Assembly: GCF_028617075.1 (NCBI RefSeq)
Contig: NZ_JAQKGV010000003.1
Span: 151,969 to 215,968 of the forward strand
Direction of reading: 5' to 3'
DNA length: 64,000 bases
Source: Rubrobacter calidifluminis
Lineage (GTDB): Bacteria > Actinomycetota > Rubrobacteria > Rubrobacterales > Rubrobacteraceae
Shown here: positions 24,452 through 32,590 of the stretch, piece after piece
Layout of the letters: the number at the start of each line of letters is the position of its first letter
Position numbering within the stretch: position 1 is the first letter of the stretch
Made by a program: the position numbers and the translations under genes
The notes under the pieces: generated by a model
Databases searched by the model: none
Told to the model about the DNA's origin: nothing
The model's input: only the letters and a program-made list of their open reading frames with translations

Positions 24452-25305
24452 GAGAGAACGGGCAGGCTCCTCTTCTTTCTCTTCAGCCCTTCGTTGAGGC
24501 TGCCGGAGCGGTACCCGGAGAGGTCGAGCGCGACGTAGAGGAAGCCGGCCTCCTTGAGCTCCGCGGAGATCTCCTCGCGCATCGCGAAGGCCCGCTCCAT
24601 CTCCTCCTCGCCGACCTCGAGGCGGGCGATCTCGCCGTGGTGGCGCACCCTCACCTGCCGGAAGCCCTCCCGGCGCAGGAACTCCTCCGCCCGGGCCACC
24701 TGGGCGAGCTTCTCGGGGGTTATCTCCTGCCCGTACGGGAAGCGGCTCGAGAGGCAGGCGAGCGCGGGCTTGTCCCAGGTGGGGAGCCCGAGGTGACGCG
24801 CGAGCGCCCTCACCTCCTCCTTGCCCATCCCGGCCGCGGAGAGCGGGGAGAGGACCCCGAGCTCGCGTGCGGCCTTCCTTCCGGGCCGCCAGTCGCCCTC
24901 GTCGTCGGCGTTCGCGCCGTCCACGATGCAGCTGTAGCCGCGTTCCTCGGCGATCTTCTTCAGGTCGGTGTAGAGCGTGCTCTTGCAGAAGTAGCAGCGG
25001 TTGGTCGGGTTGCTCGCGTAGTTGGGGTCGTCGAGCTCGCGGGTGTCTATGATCACGTGCTCGACCCCGAGCGAGGCTACGAACCGCCTGGCCTCCTCGA
25101 GCTCCGAGGGCAGGTAGGTCTCGTTGTCCGAGGTGACCGCGAGCACCCGCTCCTTCGGGAGGGCCCGCGCGGCGACCGCGAGCGCGAGCGAGGAGTCCAC
25201 CCCGCCGGAGAACGCGACGAGCGCGCTCCCGTGGGGACGGACGATCCCTTCGAGCTGCTGCAGCCTGCGCTCGAGCTCCTCGGGGGAGAAGTCGTGGTCC
25301 GGCAC
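24448..25305 (-). CDS. larE: ATP-dependent sacrificial sulfur transferase (LarE)
   Basis: About 285 residues. PP-loop SGGVDSS near residue 34, then NRCYFCKSTLY with the Cys that donates sulfur in LarE, then ACLSSRFPYG. LarE supplies sulfur to the nickel-pincer nucleotide cofactor of lactate racemase-type enzymes, so its presence 2 kb from a nickel permease/Nur pair is suggestive. larB and larC are not in the window. Two starts are possible: GTG 25305 with GGAGG 7 nt upstream (chosen), or GTG 25338, which overlaps the peroxiredoxin stop as GTGA. Confidence 0.88.
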   Translation of the reverse strand: MPDHDFSPEELERRLQQLEGIVRPHGSALVAFSGGVDSSLALAVAARALPKERVLAVTSDNETYLPSELEEARRFVASLGVEHVIIDTRELDDPNYASNPTNRCYFCKSTLYTDLKKIAEERGYSCIVDGANADDEGDWRPGRKAARELGVLSPLSAAGMGKEEVRALARHLGLPTWDKPALACLSSRFPYGQEITPEKLAQVARAEEFLRREGFRQVRVRHHGEIARLEVGEEEMERAFAMREEISAELKEAGFLYVALDLSGYRSGSLNEGLKRKKRSLPVLS

Positions 25306-25334
25306 CTGGCACCCTCCTTCCGTCCGGCCTACGG

Positions 25335-25904
25335 TCACTGTTTTACCGCATCTCTCGAGAGCCAGCGCACGACCTCCTGCGCGTGGGCGTCCGGCGGGAA
25401 GACCGGGTAGAAGACGTGCCCGACCGCGCCGTCGCGCACCACGAGGGTGAGGCGCTTTACGAGGACCATCCCCTCCACCTCGAAGGTCGGGAGCCCGAGC
25501 GCGCGGCAGAAGCCCAGCCCCTCGTCGCTCAAAAGCTCGTACGGCAGGGTGAGCCTCTCCTTCGCCTCCCGCTGGTAGTCGGTGTCCTGGGTGCTCAGGC
25601 CGAAGACGCGGGCCCCGAGGGCCAGGATCTCATCGTGGTGGTCGCGGAAACCGCAGGACTCCGGGGTACAGCCGCGGGCGCCCGGGATACTGTCCCACCC
25701 CTCGGGCAGCGGCACGCCGGGGCGTCCGGTCATCGGGTAGCAGTAGACGACGGTCGTTCCCGGGAGCGAGGAGAGATCGACCCTCTCCCCGGAGGTGGCC
25801 GGAAGGGCGAGGGACGGCATCCGAGCGCCGGGGAGGTGGTCGCAGGCGCCGTCGTCTTCGGGGACGGGCAGGTCTTCCGGCAGATGTTCGTAGCCGCCCG
25901 CCAC
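25335..25904 (-). CDS. Peroxiredoxin (BCP/AhpC-TSA superfamily)
   Basis: 189 residues. Thioredoxin-fold peroxidase with GARGCTPESCGFRD around residue 79; C79 is the likely peroxidatic Cys and C84 a possible resolving partner. The PMTGRPGVPLPEGWDSIPG stretch is typical of a peroxiredoxin subgroup that reduces H2O2 or organic hydroperoxides. The GTG start follows the fabF stop codon directly (TAG then GTG) with GGAGAGGG upstream, so the two are co-transcribed, followed by larE. Confidence 0.88.
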   Translation of the reverse strand: MAGGYEHLPEDLPVPEDDGACDHLPGARMPSLALPATSGERVDLSSLPGTTVVYCYPMTGRPGVPLPEGWDSIPGARGCTPESCGFRDHHDEILALGARVFGLSTQDTDYQREAKERLTLPYELLSDEGLGFCRALGLPTFEVEGMVLVKRLTLVVRDGAVGHVFYPVFPPDAHAQEVVRWLSRDAVKQ

Positions 25905-27146
25905 CTACACCCTCTCCAGCACGACCGCCGCGTTGTGTCCGCCGACGCCGAGGTTGGCGCAGAGGGCGACCTCGAGGTCGGGGGCCTCTCGCGGCTCGTC
26001 CACGACGTAGTCGAGCTTCGCGCAGTCGGGGGCGAGCTCTTCGAGGTTGCGCATCGGCGGGACCGTCCTCTCCTTGAGCGCGAGCGCGCACACCGAGGCC
26101 TCTATCGCGCCGGTCGCCCCCATCGCGTGCCCCAGCGTCGACTTCGTCGCCGAGACCATGGCGTTCGGGTTGATCTGGTACATCGCGCGCGACTCGGGGC
26201 CGTCGCCGGCCGGGGTGCCCGCACCGTGGGGGTTGATGTACCCGACGCGCCCGCCCTCGACCCCGGCCCGTTCCAGCGCGAGCTGCATCGCCCGCAGGAT
26301 CCCGCGCCCCTCCCTGTCCGGGTCGACGGTGCTGTAGGCGTCCGTGGTGCGCCCGACCCCCGTTATCTTGGCGTAGGGGTCGGCGCCGCGGCACGCGGCG
26401 GATTCCTCGCTCTCCAGGACGAAGACCGCCGCGCCCTCCCCGAGCACGAACCCCCGGTGGTCGCGGTCGTAGGGCCGGCAGGCCCCCTCGGGGTCGTCGT
26501 TGAGGTCGCTCATCGCCCGCATCGAGATGAACCCCGCCAGGAAGACCGGCGTTATCACGGCCTCGGTGCCGCCGCAGAGCACCATGTCCGCGTCCCCGCG
26601 TCGGATCAGGTCGAACCCGAAGCCCAGGGCATCGGTGCCGCAGGCGCAGGCGAGCGCAGGGGAGGCGGAGGGTCCCTGCACGCCATACTGGATCGCGACG
26701 TGCGCCGCCGCGGCGTTCGGCATGATCTTGGTGACCGCGAACGGGTTGACCCGGGTGGGACCCTTGGTGTCCATCGTGCGCTGGGTCTCCTCCATGCTCG
26801 CCACCCCGCCGATGCCGCTGCCGAGGACCAGCCCGACCCGCTCGGGGTTGCTCTCGAGCTCCCCCCAGGCCCCGGCGTCGTCCAGCGCGAGCTTCGAGGC
26901 CGCGAGTCCGAAGTGGGTGAAGCGGTCGGTCCTCTGCACCGCCTTGCGGTCCATGAAGTCCCTCGGGTCGAATGAGCGGCACTCGGCGGCGATCCTCACG
27001 GCGAAATCCGAGGCGTCGAAGAGCGTGATCGGACCGACCCCGCTCTCCCCCGCGAGCAGGGCCTTCCAGAAGTCCTCGCGCCCCACGCCGAGTGGGCTCA
27101 CGACGCCTATCCCCGTTATGTACGCCGCCGGACGACCGTTGTGCAT
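25905..27146 (-). CDS. fabF: 3-oxoacyl-[acyl-carrier-protein] synthase II
   Basis: 413 residues from ATG 27146 (GGAGG 4 nt upstream). The Cys-His-His triad is complete: nucleophile in ACACGTD, His in NPHGAGTPAGD and His in STLGHAMGA; the C-terminal GVGGHNAAVVLERV is typical of KAS II. FabF elongates acyl-ACP with malonyl-ACP in fatty acid synthesis. Other fab genes are absent; the downstream partners are a peroxiredoxin and larE, so this copy is outside the main fab cluster. The usual NAHGTGT motif reads NPHGAGT here. Confidence 0.92.
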   Translation of the reverse strand: MHNGRPAAYITGIGVVSPLGVGREDFWKALLAGESGVGPITLFDASDFAVRIAAECRSFDPRDFMDRKAVQRTDRFTHFGLAASKLALDDAGAWGELESNPERVGLVLGSGIGGVASMEETQRTMDTKGPTRVNPFAVTKIMPNAAAAHVAIQYGVQGPSASPALACACGTDALGFGFDLIRRGDADMVLCGGTEAVITPVFLAGFISMRAMSDLNDDPEGACRPYDRDHRGFVLGEGAAVFVLESEESAACRGADPYAKITGVGRTTDAYSTVDPDREGRGILRAMQLALERAGVEGGRVGYINPHGAGTPAGDGPESRAMYQINPNAMVSATKSTLGHAMGATGAIEASVCALALKERTVPPMRNLEELAPDCAKLDYVVDEPREAPDLEVALCANLGVGGHNAAVVLERV

Positions 27147-27214
27147 AAAACCTCCAGAGAGCGCCAAACCCAGCCGTCAATCTTAGCATCCCGCAGCCGG
27201 GCTTACCCCGCCGC

Positions 27215-27220
27215 TACAAT
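27215..27220 (+). promoter_or_regulatory. -10 box before a small ORF
   Basis: TACAAT ends 9 nt before ATG 27230; near-leaderless. Confidence 0.4.
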
Positions 27221-27229
27221 GTATCCACG

Positions 27230-27469
27230 ATGGAAGGCGAGCACGGAACCGTGGACGATTTCGCGAGGAGATACCCGGGGATGTGGCTCGCGGTGGTGCT
27301 CGACGGCCCGGGGAGCCGTTCGGGGACCCTCATACTGGCCACGCCCTCCCGCGAAGAGGCGGGCCGGGCGGTGATGCGCTACGCCGCCGAGAGGCGCCCC
27401 GTCTACTTCGGACGGGCGCCGGAGAGGGAGGGCGGCCCTGGCGGCGCCACCGGCCCGCGGCTAGGATAG
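27230..27469 (+). CDS. Small hypothetical protein upstream of serS
   Basis: 79 residues with a compact alpha/beta look: FARRYPGMWLAVVLDGPGS, a beta turn, then a helix (SREEAGRAVMRYAAE) and a strand (RPVYFGRAPE). The pattern faintly resembles small DUF5678-like proteins, but I would not assign it. A well-placed -10 box supports expression. serS starts 44 nt downstream. Confidence 0.5.
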   Translation: MEGEHGTVDDFARRYPGMWLAVVLDGPGSRSGTLILATPSREEAGRAVMRYAAERRPVYFGRAPEREGGPGGATGPRLG

Positions 27470-27513
27470 GGTCACGGTAGAAGTGGCTGCAATCCGCTCG
27501 GAGGGAGCTTTCG

Positions 27514-28782
27514 ATGTTGGATCTCAGATACATCCGCGAGAACGCAGCGGCGGTGAAGGAGAACTGCAGGAACCGGGGCGTCGAGGCAGACGTGAACCTC
27601 GTCGTCGAGCTCGCCGGGCGGCGCTCGAAGCTCATAACCGATCTGAACGAGTTGAGACAGAACCAGAACCAGCTCGCCAAGCGCATCGGCAGGGAGAGAG
27701 ACCCCGCAGCCCGGGAGAGGCTCATAGAGGAGTCGCGCGCCCTGAAGGACGAGATCCCGAGGAGGGAGCAGGAGCTGGCGGAGGTCGAGGAGAGGCTGCG
27801 CGAGGAGCAGCTCAAGATCCCGAACATGACCCACCCCGACGCCCCCATCGGGAAGGACGACACCGAGAACGTCGAGATCAGCCGCTGGGGCGAACCGAAG
27901 GAGTTCGACTTCGAGCCGAAGGACCACGTCGAGATCGGGGAGTCTTTGGGGATCATCGACTTCGATTCCGGGGCGAAGACGACCGGCAGCAAGTTCTACT
28001 TCCTGCGCGGCGAGGCGGTCCTGCTCGAGCTCGCGCTCGTGCGCTACGCGCTGGATGTGCTCGTGGCGCGCGGCTTCGAGCCCGCCATAACCCCGGATCT
28101 GGCCCGCGACGAGGCGCTCGTCGGGACCGGGTTTATCCCGCGCGGGCCGGAGACCCAGATCTACTCGGTCGAGGACACCGACCTCTCGCTCATCGCGACC
28201 GCCGAGATAACCCTCGCCGCCCAGCTTCAGGACGAGATCGTCGAGGAGGAGGATCTCCCGCTGCGCTTCGCCGGGCTCTCGCACTGCTTCCGCACCGAGG
28301 CCGGCTCCCACGGCCGGGCGAGCCGGGGCCTCTATCGGGTGCACCAGTTCACCAAGGTCGAGATGTTCGCGTTCACCACGCCCGAGGGCTCGGAGGAGAT
28401 GCACCGCGAGATGCTCGCAACGGAGGAGGAGATCTTCCGCAACCTCGAGATCCCCTACCGGGTGGTGGACATCTGCACCGGGGATCTCGGCGGGGCCGCC
28501 TACCGGAAGTACGACGTCGAGGCCTGGATGCCGGGCCGGGGCGACTACGGCGAGGTCACCAGCACCTCGAACACCACCGACTACCAGGCACGCCGGCTGC
28601 GGATCCGCTACCGCCCAGAGGGGGGGTCCCCCAGGCTCCTGCACACCCTGAACGGCACCGCGATAGCGGTCAGCCGCGCCCTGATCGCGCTGCTCGAGAA
28701 CCACCAGCAGCCGGACGGCTCGGTGGTGCTCCCGGAGAAGCTCGTCCCCTACACAGGCTTCGAACGCATAGGGATGAAGTAG
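27514..28782 (+). CDS. serS: Seryl-tRNA synthetase
   Basis: 422 residues. The N-terminal coiled-coil arm (about residues 30-105, ending in LKIPNMTHPDAP) binds the long variable arm of tRNA-Ser. Class II motifs follow: TGFIPRGPETQIYSVEDTDL, motif 2 FRTEAGSHGRASRGLYRVHQF (in parts) and motif 3 LNGTAIAVSRALIALLENHQ (in parts). It charges tRNA-Ser with serine. The ATG has GGAGGGAGC upstream. A diguanylate cyclase gene follows after 14 nt. Confidence 0.97.
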   Translation: MLDLRYIRENAAAVKENCRNRGVEADVNLVVELAGRRSKLITDLNELRQNQNQLAKRIGRERDPAARERLIEESRALKDEIPRREQELAEVEERLREEQLKIPNMTHPDAPIGKDDTENVEISRWGEPKEFDFEPKDHVEIGESLGIIDFDSGAKTTGSKFYFLRGEAVLLELALVRYALDVLVARGFEPAITPDLARDEALVGTGFIPRGPETQIYSVEDTDLSLIATAEITLAAQLQDEIVEEEDLPLRFAGLSHCFRTEAGSHGRASRGLYRVHQFTKVEMFAFTTPEGSEEMHREMLATEEEIFRNLEIPYRVVDICTGDLGGAAYRKYDVEAWMPGRGDYGEVTSTSNTTDYQARRLRIRYRPEGGSPRLLHTLNGTAIAVSRALIALLENHQQPDGSVVLPEKLVPYTGFERIGMK

Positions 28783-28796
28783 CGCGGGGGCATCCG

Positions 28797-29756
28797 ATGC
28801 CGGAGCGGGACCCGGCGGGCGCGCTGATCCGACGCTCCCGCACCTGGTCGCAGGCAGCCGACGAGGGAGAGCTCTTCCGGGCCGCCTCTAGCATGCTCCG
28901 GGAGGTCTTCGGCGTGGATACCGGCTACTTCGTCTACCGCCGGGGATCGATCCTGGGCGAACCGGCGGGCCCTCTGCAGGTGTACGAGCCGTGGGGGGTG
29001 CTCTCGGGGAGGCGCGAGGAGATCGCACGCCGGGTGGTCCGGCAGGATGAAACCCCGGGGGCACTCTCCGGTCTGAGCGAGCGCTGGATGGACCTCTCCG
29101 AGGTCCCGCCGGAGGTACGCTCCGACTGGAAGCGCTGGGGCGTGGAGCAGGGAGGTTCCTGGGCGCTCACCTTCCGCGGGGAGCGCGTGGGCGCGATGGT
29201 GCTGCGCCGCGCCCGGCGCGCACAGGACGACGACAGGGATCTGGTATCCCTGTGCGCGGTGCAGACCTCGCTGGTTCTGGAACTCATCTCCGCCCGCCGG
29301 GCCGCGGAGGAGGCGAGCGAGCGGGACTTCCTGACCGGGCTGTGGAACCGGCGGGGTTTTCTGGAACGGATCGCCGGAGCCACCTCCGGCGGGCACCCTG
29401 CCCTGTTCATCGGGGTCGTCGACCTGGACAACCTCAAGGAGACCAACGACGAGCTCGGCCACCCGGAGGGAGACCGCCTGTTGCGGAAGACGGCTCGCCT
29501 GCTGCGCGAGCACCTCGGCGGCAGCGGGATCGCCTGCCGGTGGGGTGGGGACGAGTTCGTGATCCTGCAGAGCGCGGCCGCACCGTGCAGCCCGCACCAC
29601 GCGGCGCGTCGGCTGGAGGAACATCTCGCCGCCGGCGGGGTGACGGCCAGCGCCGGGATCGCAGTCTGGGGCGAGGACGGAACGAGCTGGGAGGAGTGTT
29701 ACGCCGCCGCCGACCGCAGGCTCTACGCGCGCAAGATGGCCCGGCAGCCCGGCTGA
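28797..29756 (+). CDS. GAF-like/GGDEF diguanylate cyclase
   Basis: 319 residues. The N-terminal 165 residues look like a degenerate GAF sensor, linked by a helix (ISARRAAEEASERDFLTGLWNRRGF, in parts) to a GGDEF domain. The active site reads RWGGDEFVIL, and the metal Asp is in VVDLDNLKETND. The inhibitory RxxD site five residues before GGDEF is absent, so product inhibition may be weak. It should make cyclic di-GMP. The ATG is 14 nt downstream of serS, so it may be partly co-transcribed. It converges on the UxaA-type gene with a 2-nt gap. Confidence 0.87.
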   Translation: MPERDPAGALIRRSRTWSQAADEGELFRAASSMLREVFGVDTGYFVYRRGSILGEPAGPLQVYEPWGVLSGRREEIARRVVRQDETPGALSGLSERWMDLSEVPPEVRSDWKRWGVEQGGSWALTFRGERVGAMVLRRARRAQDDDRDLVSLCAVQTSLVLELISARRAAEEASERDFLTGLWNRRGFLERIAGATSGGHPALFIGVVDLDNLKETNDELGHPEGDRLLRKTARLLREHLGGSGIACRWGGDEFVILQSAAAPCSPHHAARRLEEHLAAGGVTASAGIAVWGEDGTSWEECYAAADRRLYARKMARQPG

Positions 29757-29758
29757 CC

Positions 29759-32467
29759 CTACAGAGAGACGCCGAGGAGACCCCGCGTGAGCTGGAAGGC
29801 GACATTCCCCCTCCCGAAGAGCTTCGGCAGGTAGCGGCGGGAGGCGACCAGCATGATCGCCTCCATCAGCGATTCGGTCCACCTCCCCGCCTCCCCCGCG
29901 AGCACCGCGTCGAGATCCTCCACGTACCGCTCTACCGTCCCCGGGTCGGAGGAGACCTGAACCAGCGGGACCATCCGGTGCGCCTGAAGCGGGCGGCCCG
30001 CCACGTGCGCGAGCATCACCTCAACCCCCGTCGCACCCATCCCGGTCGCGGTCTCGACCCAGTGCGTGGTCGGTGTCTCCATCACGTGCAGCCCCGGATT
30101 CTCCGCGACCTGTCCGTAGGCGAGGGTGATGCGGGGCCTCACATCCCCGAGAACCGCTCTGCGGTAGGCCCGGCTCTCGAGCAGGGCTCCGCGCCCCGGC
30201 ACCACCACGGTCCCTCCCGCCCCGACCACGGCGAGCGTCACACCGGCCAGCGCGAGCGCCGCTCCCTCGGAGAGGTGCCCTGCGGCATGCAGCCCCAGAC
30301 GGAGGTTCTCTAGCCCGACCTCGAAGCCCTCCATCTCCCCCATCCCCGCGAGCGCCGCCTCGAACCACTCCTCCACGCGGCGCGTCACACGCTCTATCCC
30401 GCCGTCGAGCTGGATGCTCGCCCAGCCGAACGCCTCCGGGTCGAGCCCGCGGGAGGAGAGGAGTGCCCGGAAGTAATCGTTGTGGGTCTTCTCGCAGCCG
30501 TGCTCCAGGAGCAAAGCGGCTCCGACGAGCGGATGGGCGAGGTAGCCGAGGACGGTGCGGGCGTAGATCTCCTCGGAGGAGCCGCCCGAGACGCCGCACC
30601 CCTCGGTGTGCGGCAGCGCGACGAACCGGGAGAGCTTCCCCTCGCCGAGGCCGCTTTCGTCGAGCTTCTGCGCGATGCGCAGCGCGATCTGCCCCGAGCA
30701 CAGGCTGGTCGGCATGATGAGCCCGACCCTGTCCGCGGCGGGCCCGCGCCCGCCCCGCACGGCCTCGTAGGTCCATCCCCCGGAGGGCCGGGAGCCCACC
30801 ACCGCGAGCGGCTCGCCGTCCGGGGTGGGCGAATCCAAAAGACGGTCGAGGTTCCCCGGGCCGGTCTGCCTCCACTCGCGCCAGATCGAGACCTGGGAGT
30901 GCCCGGCCCTCTCCCCGGCGGTCCTCTCTCCGGATGCGACGCGCAGGGTGAGATCGAAGGTCCTGCGGCCGAGCTCTTCCATCGGGGTGCCGTCCAGGTA
31001 GGCCCCGGCGTTCACGTCCATCTCGTCCTCGAGCAGCCGGTAGCGGCCCGTGGTGGTGACGAACTTGATGGTGGGTACGAACGGGAAGTTGGTGATCGAT
31101 CCGTTGCCGGTGGTGAAGAAGATCATGTTCGCCCCCGAGGCGACCTGACCGGCGACGCTCTCCAGGTCGTTGCCGGGGCTGTCCATGAAGTAGAAGCCCG
31201 GTGCGTCCATCCTCTCGCCGTACTCGACGACCTCGTCGAGCCTGACCTCCGGGTCCTTCTTGCGCGCCGCCCCGATGGACTTTATGGAGATGTTGTAGAG
31301 CCCGCGGAGGTTGTTCCCGCCGGAGGGGTTGCCCTCGGCGGTGTGCCCGTGCCAGGCGGCGCGCTCTTCGAACCTCTCCACCATCGAGAGGAAGCGGCGG
31401 GCGACATCGAGGTCGCGCACCCGCGAGAGGACGTACTCCTCCGCCCCGATCAGCTCGTCGGTCTCAGCCAGGTTCGCGCTCCCGCCGTTCCGGAGCACCT
31501 CCTTCGCCACCCATCCGGCGAGCGGGTTGGCCGAGACGCCGGAGAAGGCGTCGGAGCCCCCGCACTGCAGCGCGACCCTGAGCCCCGAAAGCAGCTCCTC
31601 GGTGCGCCGGGCGCGTCCCACCTCCCCGAGCCAGCCCGCGGCGATCTTCTCCGCCCGCCGCAGCCCGGTCTCGAAGGGACAATCGAGCGTCATGAAGCGG
31701 TGCGGGACGTCGCCGAGCGGGTAGCCTTCCTGCCAGGCGTAGCGGCGCACCATCTCGCCGGTCACGGGCGACCCCGGCTCGTCCACCGCGAGCACGGCCC
31801 CGACGTTGGGGTGGACCATGAACCCCGCGAGCGTCCGGAGCAGGAGGTCGAGGTTGTTGGGCGTGCGGTCCTCGCCGCCCTCGGTGTGCGCGACGGCGAC
31901 GACGCCGTCCAGGCCGGGATGCCCCTCCGCCACATCGCCCATCCTGCGCTCCAGAGCCTTCGCGAAGGAGCCGGTGCGCGAGGTTATCCCGAGGACCACG
32001 ACGTAGTTGCGGGTCCCGACCCCGCGTCCGCCGCCACGCCGGTACCCGTAGAACGTGGCGCGATCCCGGTGCAGGGGCACCTGCTCCGCCGGGCGGAAGC
32101 GCTCCTCGTCGAGCCGGTAGGGCAGAAGCGGCGCGTCGGTGAAGTTGGCCTCCCGCGGGAGCCCGAAGCCCACGCGCCGCTCCTTCAGAACCCGCAGGAT
32201 CTTCTCGTTGCACAGGTACCCTCCGGGCGGTATCCCGCGCACCGCCTCCCCGAACGGGAGCCCCCAGGAGAGGAGCGGCTCCCCCCTCCGGATGGCGCGC
32301 ACGGCGAAGCGGTGCCCCTCGAGGACGGTGTGCCGGATCACGATCTCATCTTCGCCGCACATCACCCGCATCCCGGCCTTCAGGGTGCGCACGGCGATCG
32401 CAGCGTTGTCCCGAGGGTCCGGGAGCCGTCCGACGTCCTCGAAGCCGACCCGCTCGTACGCATCCAA
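29759..32467 (-). CDS. Large UxaA/altronate-dehydratase family enzyme
   Basis: 902 residues. The N-terminal about 100 residues are a SAF-type domain (LKAGMRVMCGEDEIVIRHTV in parts). The core has family blocks GVGTRNYVVVLG, VAVAHTEGGEDRTPNNLD (in parts), ALQCGGSDAFSGVSANPLAG and FMDSPGNDLESVAGQVASG, which hold the Fe/metal-dependent sugar-acid dehydratase site. The C-terminal 350 residues form an additional half with its own LPHTEGCGVSGG block that resembles a second copy of the substrate-binding motif. Usual UxaA/GarD proteins are about 500 residues, so this is an extended form. The substrate is probably a hexonic or aldaric acid. TTG start with GGAGGGG 8 nt upstream. Confidence 0.83.
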   Translation of the reverse strand: MDAYERVGFEDVGRLPDPRDNAAIAVRTLKAGMRVMCGEDEIVIRHTVLEGHRFAVRAIRRGEPLLSWGLPFGEAVRGIPPGGYLCNEKILRVLKERRVGFGLPREANFTDAPLLPYRLDEERFRPAEQVPLHRDRATFYGYRRGGGRGVGTRNYVVVLGITSRTGSFAKALERRMGDVAEGHPGLDGVVAVAHTEGGEDRTPNNLDLLLRTLAGFMVHPNVGAVLAVDEPGSPVTGEMVRRYAWQEGYPLGDVPHRFMTLDCPFETGLRRAEKIAAGWLGEVGRARRTEELLSGLRVALQCGGSDAFSGVSANPLAGWVAKEVLRNGGSANLAETDELIGAEEYVLSRVRDLDVARRFLSMVERFEERAAWHGHTAEGNPSGGNNLRGLYNISIKSIGAARKKDPEVRLDEVVEYGERMDAPGFYFMDSPGNDLESVAGQVASGANMIFFTTGNGSITNFPFVPTIKFVTTTGRYRLLEDEMDVNAGAYLDGTPMEELGRRTFDLTLRVASGERTAGERAGHSQVSIWREWRQTGPGNLDRLLDSPTPDGEPLAVVGSRPSGGWTYEAVRGGRGPAADRVGLIMPTSLCSGQIALRIAQKLDESGLGEGKLSRFVALPHTEGCGVSGGSSEEIYARTVLGYLAHPLVGAALLLEHGCEKTHNDYFRALLSSRGLDPEAFGWASIQLDGGIERVTRRVEEWFEAALAGMGEMEGFEVGLENLRLGLHAAGHLSEGAALALAGVTLAVVGAGGTVVVPGRGALLESRAYRRAVLGDVRPRITLAYGQVAENPGLHVMETPTTHWVETATGMGATGVEVMLAHVAGRPLQAHRMVPLVQVSSDPGTVERYVEDLDAVLAGEAGRWTESLMEAIMLVASRRYLPKLFGRGNVAFQLTRGLLGVSL

Positions 32468-32541
32468 GATGGCGCCCCTCCTCTCTCCCCGACGTTACCG
32501 GCTCCAGTGTAACCCGGATGCGGGGGCCGGCACCCGGAAGA

Positions 32542-32547
32542 TATACT
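32542..32547 (+). promoter_or_regulatory. Putative -10 box of proS
   Basis: TATACT, 43 nt before the proS ATG; no convincing -35. Confidence 0.45.
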
Positions 32548-32590
32548 CTTCACCCAGCAGGGCAGGCTCGCATCGAGAGAGGAGACGCGC

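Noticed and set aside
23629..25410. 593-codon plus-strand frame across PAC2 and larE
   Set aside because: Shadow of two well-supported genes; Arg/Ala-rich low-complexity translation.
30482..32512. 676-codon open frame on the plus strand
   Set aside because: Exact antisense shadow of the UxaA-type gene; no recognisable motif.
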